Positions 36,619 to 46,300 are shown, counted from the stretch's first letter. The stretch: 64,000 bases of DNA from Paludibacteraceae bacterium (GCA_905234685.1 CAJOIR010000004.1:1-64000), one strand, 5' to 3'. Notes: generated from the letters alone by a model not told the origin. Numbers and translations are program-made.

Positions 36619-37143
36619 ATGAAACACAGCATTGGGGGCATAGCATTATTATGTTTCGCCATCATCCTTGCTTCTTGCGAAGGCTCTTCTGTCACACCCA
36701 AGTCTCACATCTCCGACTGCAATCCCGACCTCGAATCTGTCGTTGCACCTGCACGCATGAAAGCTCATCTTACCGGTGAGGAAAAGGATTCGGAAGAGTA
36801 TTTTATGAGACTACAGCATTCTGAGATTCTCACTGTGCGGTGCACAGGAGAGAAAGAGATGTACATCATGCGACATGACCCCGGTTTCACATGTTGCCTC
36901 ACACCTCACAGTAGTATCACTCGTCTTGGCTACACCATATCCATGAACGATTGGACTACAGGTGTTATGCCATGCGAATGTATGTGTCCGCGCAACATTG
37001 AGACTACCCTACGAGACCTGCCGTATGGCACTTACACATTCTCTCTTAAGTTCGACACTAAAGAGAAACATTCTGTTGACCTTGATTTCATTCCGGAATT
37101 TGGATACAACCATAGTTTTGGATGCCTACTGAGAAACACCTAA
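36619..37143 (+). CDS. Hypothetical lipoprotein
   Basis: 174 aa. The signal ends in lipobox LASC. The mature part is Cys-rich in the middle (TCCL, PCECMCPRNIETTL) and ends in beta-type sequence (LPYGTYTFSLKF). The pattern CxCxC followed by a strand and GTY resembles uncharacterised Bacteroidetes lipoproteins, but I cannot name a family. It follows the vWA lipoprotein by 6 nt, so the two probably share a transcript and compartment. Its stop codon lies in a terminator hairpin. Confidence 0.75.
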   Translation: MKHSIGGIALLCFAIILASCEGSSVTPKSHISDCNPDLESVVAPARMKAHLTGEEKDSEEYFMRLQHSEILTVRCTGEKEMYIMRHDPGFTCCLTPHSSITRLGYTISMNDWTTGVMPCECMCPRNIETTLRDLPYGTYTFSLKFDTKEKHSVDLDFIPEFGYNHSFGCLLRNT

Positions 37144-37164
37144 AAGACGGCAGAATGTCTTTTA
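37141..37164. terminator. Bidirectional hairpin containing both stop codons
   Basis: TAAAAGAC (37141-37148) and GTCTTTTA (37157-37164) form a perfect 8-bp stem around 8 nt. The first arm begins with the TAA of the lipoprotein gene and the second, read on the minus strand, begins with the TAA of the M23 gene. One palindrome thus serves both convergent genes. Confidence 0.7.
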
Positions 37165-38082
37165 CCTTACACGCAAGCGTTGTCCTATACGGATGACGCT
37201 TGTTTCTTTTATGCCGTTCATGCGGCACAGGGCGCTCACGCTCGTACCATGACGGCGCGCGAGGACTGACAGGTTGTCACCAGACTTGACAGTGATATAC
37301 TTCGCCTGCTGCATCTCCTTAATCTGCTGCTGATGATAGAATGTAGAGTGTTTGACGATAGTATATACAGAGTCTTTCATGCAGAAATTCGGGTAGTCAA
37401 CCAGCAGTTCCGAGTTGATGGCATTGCCCAAGTAGCGTATCTCATAGTGCAGGTGCGAGCCTGTGCTTCTGCCTGTGTTGCCGCCCAGACCGATAACCTC
37501 ACCCGCGGTGATGTGCTCATTCTCCTCAACAAACACACGAGACATGTGAGCATACACCGTCTCTAATCCGTTCGGATGACGCATCACCACGTAGTTGCCG
37601 TAGCCCCGCGGGTCGTAGCGCACTATACGCACCTGACCATCCCAGCTCGACAGGATGGTGTCCCCCGTCTGCACTTTGATATCTGTTCCATAATGATAGC
37701 GATACTTGCGCGGACCGAACTTGGAAGTTATGTGCCCACGGGCAGGCATCACGAAGCCCTTGCAGTCTATCTTTATCGAATCCTGAATTGAGTCTATCGG
37801 CTGCCTGTAGGGATTCACATCATAAGAGTTCCAAATGGAGTTGTATATGTCATCGGCAGGATGGTCCTCCATCAGGTCATCGGTAGCGTCGTTCAGCACA
37901 CGCTTGTAGATATTGGCGCGATCCTGAGCCTGAACTATCACGTGACGCGGCAGTTCGTCTGCATTGCACGTAACGAACAGGGTGTCGTTACGTATTTCCA
38001 GATGCAGGTCCTCCGGTAGCGTCTGTGCCTTCAATGCACAACACACCCCACACAAAAACAAAATAAACAATCGTATTTTCAT
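37162..38082 (-). CDS. M23 family metallopeptidase with C-terminal LysM
   Basis: A 306-aa exported protein with a signal peptide. The M23 domain has zinc motifs HYGTD (HxxxD) and HLHYE (HxH), preceded by GHITSKFGPRKYRYHYG. The C-terminal LysM domain reads ITVKSGDNLSVLARRHGTSVSALCRMN. This is a peptidoglycan endopeptidase anchored by LysM, probably in cell-wall remodelling. The start is ATG 38082 (MKIRLFILFL). The residues between signal and M23 (about 25-110) are not a known domain. Confidence 0.93.
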   Translation of the reverse strand: MKIRLFILFLCGVCCALKAQTLPEDLHLEIRNDTLFVTCNADELPRHVIVQAQDRANIYKRVLNDATDDLMEDHPADDIYNSIWNSYDVNPYRQPIDSIQDSIKIDCKGFVMPARGHITSKFGPRKYRYHYGTDIKVQTGDTILSSWDGQVRIVRYDPRGYGNYVVMRHPNGLETVYAHMSRVFVEENEHITAGEVIGLGGNTGRSTGSHLHYEIRYLGNAINSELLVDYPNFCMKDSVYTIVKHSTFYHQQQIKEMQQAKYITVKSGDNLSVLARRHGTSVSALCRMNGIKETSVIRIGQRLRVR

Positions 38083-38194
38083 ACTAACTTCAAGCAACAA
38101 AGTGTGAATAAAATGAACTTTTCTGTTATCGGTTCACTTTTTCATTTAGTTCACTTTTACAACTCACTGATTTTCAACAACTTTTTTCTACTCG

Positions 38195-38588
38195 TGGAGC
38201 TGGAGGGAGTCGAACCCTCGTCCAAACAAGGAACCAATACGCTTTCTACATGCTTATCTCCGCCTTCGGTTTTCGTGTCTGGGCAAGACCGGAGCCACCA
38301 ACTCAGACCTTATCTGCTTAAACTTCATCAGCGTATCGCAGCTTGCACTGACTATTCTGTGTATTTCTGCGCCTCATACTCCTTAAGCCCACAGACCCGG
38401 CTTGGTGAGACGTCCCGTTCATCCGCCTTGCGGACGAAATAAGCTGACCTACTGTACTTCGATCAGGCAGCGAGAGCATAGCTATTGTTGCCAGTTATTA
38501 TGTCACAGACCATGTTTTACGGGCGTCATCTGCAGTGCCCGGCATGCTTACATACCTGTTCTACCTGCTGTCAAAACCAAGCAGCCCC
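38195..38588 (-). ncRNA. ssrA: tmRNA
   Basis: The 5' end GGGGCTG (38588-38582) pairs with CAGCTCC (38202-38196) as the acceptor stem. The T-arm GGGTTCGACTCCC lies just before it. The discriminator is A (38195) and CCA is not encoded. The tag reading frame is 38492-38463: GGC AAC AAT AGC TAT GCT CTC GCT GCC TGA, giving GNNSYALAA, which ends in the ALAA degradation signal. It rescues stalled ribosomes by trans-translation. The length of 394 nt and the tag type fit Bacteroidetes. Confidence 0.96.
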
Positions 38589-38649
38589 TTGAAGGTATTG
38601 ACCATTTAGTTATTTACCATTTACGATTAGGTAATCGGCAAAAATCGTG

Positions 38650-38681
38650 CAAAGGTAGTGCAATTTGAGAAAATATACAAA
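38650..38681 (-). promoter_or_regulatory. Promoter of ssrA
   Basis: Minus strand: TTTG (38681-38678), 20-nt spacer, TACCTTTG (38657-38650). The start is expected near 38643, so a leader of about 55 nt must be removed by RNase P. Confidence 0.8.
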
Positions 38682-38682
38682 T

Positions 38683-39597
38683 TCAACTGAACAGACGCAT
38701 GAACTCACGCGGCACAGGGGTCTCGAAATGCAGTGTCTGTTCAGTGACCGGATGAATGAACTCCAGCACCATGGCATGCAGTGCCAGACGGTCAACAGGA
38801 GGCTCTGCCCCCGAACCGTACTTGCGATCACCAGCCACAGGATGCCCTATGCCACGAAGATGAACACGTATCTGATTCTTGCGCCCTGTCTCAAGATTGA
38901 GTTCCACAAGAGAATACTGACCGACAGCTGAGTTGTTCGTTTCCTTTATCACTCTGTAATTGGTTATTGCAACCTTGCCTCCGTCATCAACAGGAGACGA
39001 ATAGACCACAGTAGTATTCTCATCCTCAGTGAGCCACGTCTTTATCTGCCCTTCTTTCTTGTCGAATATGCCTTCTGCCACTGCCACGTACGTACGCTTT
39101 GTCACCAGTTCACGCCAGTACTCGCGCATGTAATGCTGCAGTTCAGGAGTCTTGGCGAACACCAACAGACCGGATGTCTCGCGGTCGAGCCGGTGCACGA
39201 CGTAGATGCCCGCACGTGGATTCTTCTGACGGACGTAGTTCTTCAGAAGCGAGAAGCAAGTCACCTCGCGACTGCCCTGACAGGTGGCTACAGTCAGCAG
39301 ACCAGGCTTCTTTTCCACCACCACCAGACTGTCGTCCTCATACACGACACTTAGTTTGGGATGCGTCAGTTCTCTGGCTGCCACGCCTGTGGTGACGACC
39401 ACCTCATCGCCGCTGCTGAGCAAATAGTCATGTCTGGTTTGTATAACACCATTGACGCTCACCTGACGGTGACCGAGCATCTGTGAGACGGCATTCTTAG
39501 TCATACCTCCCATCTTGCTCAGGAGGAAGTCGAGCAGAGCCTGGGCAGCAGACACATGCAACACGGTCTGGCGCTGCTTGGGCATAGGTTTCTTCAT
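38683..39597 (-). CDS. RluA/RluD family pseudouridine synthase
   Basis: 304 aa. The N-terminal S4 RNA-binding domain is about residues 20-80 (MLGHRQVSVNGVI). The catalytic domain has HRLDRETSGLLVFAKT, whose Asp is the nucleophile, and later ETGRKNQIRVHLRGIGHPVAGDRKYG. It modifies U in 23S rRNA or tRNA; the exact target cannot be told. The ATG at 39597 (MKKPMPK) is chosen over a longer frame that crosses its own promoter. Confidence 0.93.
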   Translation of the reverse strand: MKKPMPKQRQTVLHVSAAQALLDFLLSKMGGMTKNAVSQMLGHRQVSVNGVIQTRHDYLLSSGDEVVVTTGVAARELTHPKLSVVYEDDSLVVVEKKPGLLTVATCQGSREVTCFSLLKNYVRQKNPRAGIYVVHRLDRETSGLLVFAKTPELQHYMREYWRELVTKRTYVAVAEGIFDKKEGQIKTWLTEDENTTVVYSSPVDDGGKVAITNYRVIKETNNSAVGQYSLVELNLETGRKNQIRVHLRGIGHPVAGDRKYGSGAEPPVDRLALHAMVLEFIHPVTEQTLHFETPVPREFMRLFS

Positions 39598-39624
39598 AGT
39601 GGTTATCTGTATATAATTACGCTG

Positions 39625-39655
39625 CAAAGGTACAAAATATTTGTGTATGTACAAA
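39625..39655 (-). promoter_or_regulatory. Promoter of the pseudouridine synthase gene
   Basis: Minus strand: TTTG (39655-39652), 19-nt spacer, TACCTTTG (39632-39625). It overlaps the divergent queF promoter. Confidence 0.75.
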
Positions 39656-39671
39656 TAATGCAGTAATTTTG
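39640..39671 (+). promoter_or_regulatory. Promoter of the queFCDE operon
   Basis: TTTG (39640-39643), 20-nt spacer, TAATTTTG (39664-39671). The start is expected near 39677. Confidence 0.75.
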
Positions 39672-39684
39672 CATTCCCAAACAA

Positions 39685-39722
39685 AGGGTGCTACTGTTTT
39701 TCCACCCTGTAACAACAAAAAC
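39685..39722 (+). promoter_or_regulatory. Possible H-type pseudoknot in the queF leader
   Basis: AGGGTG (39685-39690) pairs with CACCCT (39703-39708). The loop segment GTTTTT (39696-39701) is exactly complementary to AAAAAC (39717-39722) just downstream. The element sits in a leader of about 55 nt, ending 10 nt before the queF ATG. Compact pseudoknots with A-rich tails upstream of queuosine genes recall the preQ1-I riboswitch, but the conserved preQ1-I bases are not matched exactly. Function is inferred. Confidence 0.4.
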
Positions 39723-39732
39723 ACTGAAAACA

Positions 39733-40206
39733 ATGCGTACTGAAGAAGAACTGGCAGGTGTCAGCCTGCTTGGCGACAAGCATACCGTATATGCTTCCGA
39801 CTACAACCCTGGTCTCCTTGAGACCTTTGTCAACAAACACCCTGAGAACGAGTATCTCGTTACATTCAAATGCCCTGAGTTCACCTCTCTCTGCCCCAAG
39901 ACAGGTCAGCCTGACTTTGGCAAGATAACAATCTCGTATATCCCACGCGAACGTATGGTGGAATCGAAGTCACTGAAGCTGTATCTGTTCAGTTTCCGCA
40001 ACCACGGCGACTTTCATGAGGACTGCGTGAACATCATCATGAAAGACCTTGTGCGCCTGATGGACCCCAAGTACCTTGAGGTGAGAGGCGACTTCATGCC
40101 ACGTGGAGGAATAAGCATCATACCTTTTGCAAACTATGCCGATGCAGAGCACGAGCAACTGCGTGCTGCACGGATAGCGGAACAACTAAACAATGCTATA
40201 AGATGA
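39733..40206 (+). CDS. queF: PreQ0 reductase (NADPH-dependent 7-cyano-7-deazaguanine reductase)
   Basis: 157 aa of the short, type I QueF form. Cys54 is the catalytic residue ([14 protein letters not shown]), and the QueF motif is [20 protein letters not shown]. It reduces preQ0 to preQ1 with NADPH. The ATG at 39733 (MRTEEELAG) gives the family length; the frame from 39688 would start at a GTG in the leader. It overlaps queC by 4 nt. Confidence 0.96.
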   Translation: MRTEEELAGVSLLGDKHTVYASDYNPGLLETFVNKHPENEYLVTFKCPEFTSLCPKTGQPDFGKITISYIPRERMVESKSLKLYLFSFRNHGDFHEDCVNIIMKDLVRLMDPKYLEVRGDFMPRGGISIIPFANYADAEHEQLRAARIAEQLNNAIR

Positions 40207-40856
40207 AAGACAGTCTGCTTGTATTATCCGGCGGGTTAGATTCGACCACCATGCTCTATGAGTACCGTGAGCGGATTGCCATGGCAGTGAGTTTTCACTA
40301 CGGCAGCAACCATAACGACAATGAGATAGCCTTTGCCGCAATGCACTGCAAGCGTCTGAACATCAGGCACCTCACCATCTCGCTCGAGTTCATACGCCGC
40401 TTCTTCCGCTCTTCGCTTCTTGAGGGCGACGCTGCAGTACCAGAAGGCAACTACAACGAACAGAACATGCGCTCCACCGTTGTGCCTTTCCGCAACGGCA
40501 TCATGCTCTCTGTAGCTGCAGGACTGGCTGAGACATTTGGCTTGAAAAACGTGATGCTTGCCAACCACTCTGGCGACCATGCCATCTATCCTGACTGCAG
40601 ACCCGAGTTCGTTGACTCGATGGACCGTGCCATACAGGCAGGGACATGGGATGGCATACGTCTGCTAACGCCATACACCAACCTGACGAAAGCCGACATA
40701 GCCCGAAGAGGCAAGACTCTTGGGATAGACTACTCCGAGACATGGAGCTGCTACCGAGGCGGAGAACACCAATGCGGCAGGTGCGGCACTTGCCGTGAAC
40801 GCCGCGAAGCACTACGTGAAGCCGGCATAGAGGACACGACTGTGTATGATGATTGA
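40203..40856 (+). CDS. queC: 7-cyano-7-deazaguanine synthase
   Basis: 217 aa. The PP-loop SGGLDSTT (residues 9-16) binds ATP. The C-terminal zinc site is [19 protein letters not shown]. It turns 7-carboxy-7-deazaguanine into preQ0 with ATP and ammonia. Its ATG overlaps the queF stop (ATGA). Confidence 0.97.
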   Translation: MKDSLLVLSGGLDSTTMLYEYRERIAMAVSFHYGSNHNDNEIAFAAMHCKRLNIRHLTISLEFIRRFFRSSLLEGDAAVPEGNYNEQNMRSTVVPFRNGIMLSVAAGLAETFGLKNVMLANHSGDHAIYPDCRPEFVDSMDRAIQAGTWDGIRLLTPYTNLTKADIARRGKTLGIDYSETWSCYRGGEHQCGRCGTCRERREALREAGIEDTTVYDD

Positions 40857-40892
40857 ACAACAAACAACAAATAACCTAATAGTATATTCATT

Positions 40893-41225
40893 GTGTATTA
40901 CGTACAAAAGACCATAGAGATATCTGCTGCTCACAACCTACAACTGAGTTACGAGAGCAAATGCGAGAACCTGCACGGACATAACTGGAAGATAGTGGTG
41001 TACTGCAAGGCGGAGACACTCAACCGTGACGGCATGGTGACCGACTTCACGCATATCAAACGTGTTGTAAAGGACACCTTTGACCACAAGTACCTGAATG
41101 ATGTGCTTGACGTTAATCCGAGTGCAGAGAACATGGCACGCTGGATATGCGACCACGTAGAAAACTGTTACAAAGTGTCGGTACAGGAGTCAGAAGGCAA
41201 TATAGCAATATATGAGCGAGACTAA
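40893..41225 (+). CDS. queD: 6-carboxy-5,6,7,8-tetrahydropterin synthase
   Basis: 110 aa. The zinc His ligands are His14 (SAAHNL), His28 and His30 (CENLHGHNW), with catalytic Cys24. A conserved FDHKYLND block follows. It converts dihydroneopterin triphosphate to 6-carboxytetrahydropterin. The start appears to be GTG at 40893. It overlaps queE by 14 nt. Confidence 0.95.
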   Translation: MYYVQKTIEISAAHNLQLSYESKCENLHGHNWKIVVYCKAETLNRDGMVTDFTHIKRVVKDTFDHKYLNDVLDVNPSAENMARWICDHVENCYKVSVQESEGNIAIYERD

Positions 41226-41781
41226 GACATACCGAATCAACGAGATATTCTATTCTTTACAGGGGGAAGGGTTTCATACAGGCACTCCTGCCGTATTTGT
41301 ACGCTTCTCAGGCTGCAACCTGCGCTGCCGCTGGTGCGACACCAACTTCAGCACTTACACACTGATGACACAGGAACAGTTGACAGGTGAATGCATGAAA
41401 CTGCATAAGGGCGGCATGCTTCTACTAACAGGAGGCGAACCCGCACTGCACGCAGACGAAGCACTGGTAAGCGCACTGCATGAAGCAGGCTACGACCGCA
41501 TCGCCATTGAGACCAACGGCACCAGACCGGTACCTAAAGGGATAGACTGGGTGACGTGCTCGCCAAAAGAGGGTACGCATGTGGTGCTACATAAGGCTGA
41601 CGAACTGAAGATAGTCTATACAGGACAGAATGTGGAGAAGTGGCTCGGCATAGTGAAGTCAGAGAACAACTATCTGCAGCCGTGTTCGCTGAAGAACACC
41701 AAGCGCATCGTCAGATACATACTGAACCACCCGTGGTGGCGCTTGTCGCTGCAGACGCAGAAATACATCGGCATGAAGTAG
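41212..41781 (+). CDS. queE: 7-carboxy-7-deazaguanine synthase (radical SAM)
   Basis: 189 aa. The radical-SAM cluster is Cys35, Cys39 and Cys42 (CNLRCRWC). The N-terminus INEIFYSLQGEGFHTGTPAVFVRFSGC and LLLTGGEPAL are typical of QueE. It forms the 7-deazaguanine ring from carboxytetrahydropterin. With queF, queC and queD it covers the route from the QueD substrate to preQ1; tgt is elsewhere in the window, and queA and queG/queH are not here. Confidence 0.96.
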   Translation: MSETKTYRINEIFYSLQGEGFHTGTPAVFVRFSGCNLRCRWCDTNFSTYTLMTQEQLTGECMKLHKGGMLLLTGGEPALHADEALVSALHEAGYDRIAIETNGTRPVPKGIDWVTCSPKEGTHVVLHKADELKIVYTGQNVEKWLGIVKSENNYLQPCSLKNTKRIVRYILNHPWWRLSLQTQKYIGMK

Positions 41782-41795
41782 GGAAAGCTCTGTAT

Positions 41796-42467
41796 TCACA
41801 TTCTTCTTTCAACCAATCTTTTGTATGTACGCTTGACCTTTCTCACATAGGAGAGAGTCTCTGCAGGGTTGAACGTGCCGTAGAGGACAACAGAGTCTGC
41901 AGCAACATCTTCGTACTGCAGTTGCTCAAGCCAGTATTCCGTATTGTTGAACCACCTATAAGGCGACCTACCGTGGCGTTTTGCCAGACGACGTGCATCC
42001 ATAATGTGCGCCGGCCCTGCGTTGTAGGAAGCAAGGACAAAATGCTGGTTTTCCACCGAGTCAGTTATAAAAGAGAAAGTGCCCTGCAACAAACGAATGT
42101 ACCCGGCTCCAGCGCGTATGTTATCCTCAGGCAGACAGAAGGTAGAGTCGTTCAGCCCGAAACGTCTGCCCGTTGCCGGCATCAGTTGCATAAGCCCACT
42201 TGCGCCCGTGCAGGAGCGTGCCTCGGGATTCCAATGCGACTCCTCCCAGCAAACAGCAGCCAACAACTCCCATGGCCAGCCTATATGAGCAGAGTATTTG
42301 CGGAACAGCGCCTCGTAAGGCACAGCGCCCGACACCTCCACCGTCAGTTCTTCATCAGGCTGCTCCTCACTGAAAGGGGCTCTATATGAACCATATAATC
42401 CCGCCATAAGCAGGATTATAAGGCATATAAAATATGACAAAGTCTTTTTCAACGACTGATTATGCAT
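41796..42467 (-). CDS. Lytic transglycosylase (SLT/MltF-like)
   Basis: 223 aa with an N-terminal membrane anchor (about 10-30). The transglycosylase domain has AVCWEESHWNPEARS (catalytic Glu), GASGLMQLMPATG, NIRAGAGYIRLL and FVLASYNAGPAHI. It cleaves peptidoglycan glycan strands in the periplasm. It lacks the N-terminal solute-binding domain of true MltF. I chose the ATG at 42467, which overlaps the udk stop by 8 nt, so the two are coupled. Confidence 0.92.
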   Translation of the reverse strand: MHNQSLKKTLSYFICLIILLMAGLYGSYRAPFSEEQPDEELTVEVSGAVPYEALFRKYSAHIGWPWELLAAVCWEESHWNPEARSCTGASGLMQLMPATGRRFGLNDSTFCLPEDNIRAGAGYIRLLQGTFSFITDSVENQHFVLASYNAGPAHIMDARRLAKRHGRSPYRWFNNTEYWLEQLQYEDVAADSVVLYGTFNPAETLSYVRKVKRTYKRLVERRM

Positions 42468-43086
42468 TAGTTTCTTTATCAGCGATCTGCTGTTTAACAA
42501 ACTTAACGAGCATATTGATAGCAGCATTATTATGACCTCCCTGCGGAATAATGACATCCGCATAGCGCTTACACGGCTCAATGAACTGCTCATGCATAGG
42601 CTTAAGGATGCGGCTGTAGCGTTCTATGACAGCCTCAGTGGTCCTGCCGCGCTCCACTATGTCACGGCTGATGACGCGAATAAGACGGTCATCGGCATCG
42701 GCATCAACGAAAATCTTCACGTCCATCTGCTGGCGCAACTTCTTGTCGCACAAGGTCATGATACCCTCAATGATGACCACCTCCCGGGGTTCAATATGGA
42801 TAGTTTCGGGCTGGCGAGTGCAAGTGAGATAGGAGTAGGTGGGTTGCTCGATGGGTTTGCCTTCCTTGAGGTCGCGAATGTGCTTCTCAAGCAGAGGCCA
42901 GTCGAAAGCATCAGGATGGTCGAAGTTGATGAACTGACGCTCCTCCATAGGGACATGAGAAGAGTCCTTGTAGTATGAATCAAGAGGAATTACCACTACC
43001 TCTCCTTTAGGAAGACGCTCTGTGAGTTTTCTGACCACCGTTGTCTTACCCGAGCCGGTGCCACCCGCGATGCCGATTATGAACAT
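42460..43086 (-). CDS. udk: Uridine kinase
   Basis: 208 aa. The P-loop is GIAGGTGSGKTT. The substrate region PLDSYYKDSSHVPMEERQFINFDHPDAFDW, followed by YSYLTCTRQPETIHIEP and VVIIEGIM, is typical of Udk. It phosphorylates uridine and cytidine in pyrimidine salvage. Its own promoter is at 43172-43202. Confidence 0.96.
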   Translation of the reverse strand: MFIIGIAGGTGSGKTTVVRKLTERLPKGEVVVIPLDSYYKDSSHVPMEERQFINFDHPDAFDWPLLEKHIRDLKEGKPIEQPTYSYLTCTRQPETIHIEPREVVIIEGIMTLCDKKLRQQMDVKIFVDADADDRLIRVISRDIVERGRTTEAVIERYSRILKPMHEQFIEPCKRYADVIIPQGGHNNAAINMLVKFVKQQIADKETNA

Positions 43087-43171
43087 TGATTTGGGTATTT
43101 GGTTAAAATATTAACTATGAGACGAATGCGACCTCGTCAGTACGAATATCAACTTGTGAATTATTCCGGTG

Positions 43172-43202
43172 CAAAGGTAGAATAAATCCGCGAAACGCAC
43201 AA
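43172..43202 (-). promoter_or_regulatory. Promoter of udk and the lytic transglycosylase gene
   Basis: Minus strand: TTG (43202-43200), 20-nt spacer, TACCTTTG (43179-43172). It lies in the spacer after the giant-protease gene; no terminator for that gene was found in 43203-43327. Confidence 0.72.
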
Positions 43203-43327
43203 CAAAAAATTAAAAATTGCACATAAGTAGCGCAAGGTAGCGGAATATTAACATTTTTATAAAAATCTTGCGTATCTCAGAAAACAGCACTACCATTACG
43301 CGCTTAATTTGTATATATACCCATTGG

Positions 43328-46300
43328 TTATCGCAATGTGACTTGGTATTGGAGTTTGACATCGCCACCTTTGGAGTCAGTACCGACACCGATATCATCC
43401 ATGGTAAGCGTTTGGGTCAGTCCGTCTATTTCTGACAACCAATCTATCACCACACCATAGTGATTGACATACCTGGCGGTGAAATCGAACGCACCCTCAC
43501 CGCTATAGCGGATGTCATATTCAACGGTATCCTCAACCTTCCTGCGCTTGATGGTATATTGGCATGCGATCTGGTGCTTCACCGAACCGCTGAGCAGTTC
43601 CTGAACGCGCTCCCAGAGCTCTGCCTTGGGGTTATTCCATGTATCGAGAAATTGTTGGGCAGTTTTGAGGAAGAACTTATAATCCGTGTTGATGGTAAAC
43701 TTACCCGAAGCGGAATCGCCGACGAACTTACCGGCAATGTCATCACCAATGGTGAAGTTATCCAGCGTATCCACGGTAATAAAGTCATGAGCATTGAAGT
43801 ATTTCTCCAATTCCGTACGCCAGCGCGCCGGTTTGAAATAATTCAATGAATCATCCATATAAACAAACAGCTCTTGTACATCCCAATAACGTTCCTCCAG
43901 ATCGTATCCGCTGATAGGAAGTCGGAGCGTATCCGGACTGTGCTTTAACTTGAGGTTGTCAAGATGTTTGGTTGTTGCCCTGACGCCTTGGGTAGCCGGG
44001 TCGATGTCGATGATGGTCTTTTCGCCCTTTCCGTCCAGTTGGAAGTCAAACACTTTCTCGGGTTCGCCGTTCTCATCAAAGAGCGTAATCTGGAACGGCA
44101 TCATGTTGCGCACCAAGGCATAGGTGGTAAACCATCCCAGCGGCACTTTACCATCCTCACCTATCGGTTTTCTCCATGACTCGGGATCAACGAGATCGTC
44201 CGGAAGGTTGTCAAAACCAATCATGCGACCTGCGAACTGCGATTTCCCGCCTTCCTTGCAGGACGAATCAATGATACGGAATGCCACTTTCTTATTCATC
44301 CATTTCGCCATGCCGTTGATCTTTGCAGCAGCACGGTTACCTGCTTGCACAATCTGTTTCTCCCGCAGGGCAGCAAAGACGCTCACCATCGTTCCGTTCA
44401 TCAGTTCGGCAAAGTACTCGTCGGATATCTGCTTACGCAGTTCCTCGGTGGAATCCCAGAACGACTGGAATCCTTGTCTGCGCGCTTCGGCAAACGCCCA
44501 GGTCTGCAGGTCGGTCGTCTCATCCCAAAACTGGTCACAATAGACGCGGACGGACTGCTCGATATAGGACTGCAGGCGTGTCTCGTTCATATTCGCCTCC
44601 ACGAAAGCAGGATAGAAATAATCGTACCAATCTTTGGTAGTACGGAAATAGCCGTGCGGTTTATCTTTGCCGTTGATATCCTTGTTGTATCTGGAATCGG
44701 GACTCAAGGCGCGATAACCTTCCATGCTGTAGTAATACCGGTAAGCGGAACGGAAATAGTCCATCTTGAAGTTCTGCACGGCCGTTCCAAATTTCTCAAG
44801 GGCGACGCCGATGAAAGCCACCAGACTCATGGACGCCGCCATGACAGGTGTACCGATATAGGAAGCCGCAGCACCTGCCGTCTTCGCCATAATAACCTTG
44901 AGAGTATTGGCTGCCACGCCTATATTATCGCCTTGGAGGTCCGCCCGCACGACATCCAGAATGGTCATTGCAGTACCTATCTCACCCATGATGCTGACGG
45001 CATTGTCGATGGCTTCTGGTTTGAAGTTAAAGAGCGGTTCGGAGATGCTGACCGCGCCGTTATAGAAACCATCAAGGCCTAATGACTGCCAAAGACTCAT
45101 CTCGTTCTTGAACTGCAAAGCTTCTTCCACTTTCGGGTCATCGGACTCGAGAATCTTGAGCAACAGTTTCGTTCCTTCATCCCATGCATACAACGCCGGA
45201 ATCTCCCTCAGCGCCTCAAAGAGTTCGCCTTTGGAGCGCTCGTTGATAAAGGTCACCAGCGAATAGAAGGAGAGATGGTCGGTCTTGATTGTGGCGATGC
45301 CTGTCTCACGGCTGTACTCCAAGAGGACGGGTTCCCATTCGCCGGTCTGTTCGTTGTAATAAGCCGCTCCCACAGCCTGATCGGCAGGTACTTGGAAGGG
45401 GATGGTGATCTTTGCTATACCGCTCATCTCATGTACGAGTCCAGCATCCGTCAACATGCTGATGTCGATACCTATACCACCTGTGACACCTTCCGACGGA
45501 CGGGGCAAGAGGACAGAATTACGCACACAAATCTGCACGCTGTCGTCGAAAGTGGTGGCATCAAAAGTGATGGAGCATTTCTGCGCTTCCACCGTCAGGT
45601 TGCTGTCATTGAGCGTAAAGATCTCTGCGTTCTCATAGACAAAGCCGGGTTTGAACGTGATGCTATCCACGCGGTTGGCAGGAACAGAGATGTCCTCCCG
45701 ACCGTTTACACTCAGCGTTACCAACGGATTGCCGTTTGGGTCTTCGGTCATACGCATTTTGTTAACATCCGAGACAGCTGCAGAAGTCTTAACCGAATCG
45801 CCATGCAGTTGCATGTGATAGTTCAGGTCCTGCGGCGGCAGAGGAGTGAAATCAGCATCGTACATCGCGAGGATACGTGCGTTGTCCTTCATAGCGAACT
45901 TACGCCATCCCGGAGCCTCGGCATAGAGTTCTTCCGTACCGGCAGGGACGTATAGATAGATCATCTTTGACTCATCGGCAAACATCTCATCCGAGAAAGT
46001 GGCATCGGATATAACCGGCGGCACCAGAATCGGGCAGGTGATATCCGCATAGTTGTATTTCGGCTCCGGACAATCCTTGAACGCACCCTCCATATCCACG
46101 ACGGTAGGCGGAATCCAAAAACTGCATCTTTCACGTACGCAACCCGGCTCCATCTTAAGGATTCTTCCGGGCCATTCGCGCGAACCCGGATAGGACAGCG
46201 CGATGATGATTTTGGTCGTATCTTTATTGTAGATAATAGGATAGAAATCATCCGAGAAATACGGGTTGAGTGTATCTACAATCAGATAAGGAACAGCGGA

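Noticed and set aside
38104..38442. Open frame across the tmRNA gene
   Set aside because: The region folds and reads as ssrA with a standard tag, so the frame is accidental.
39685..39722. Canonical preQ1-I riboswitch
   Set aside because: The topology is similar, but the conserved loop and A-rich tail bases of the known class do not align; reported only as a candidate pseudoknot.
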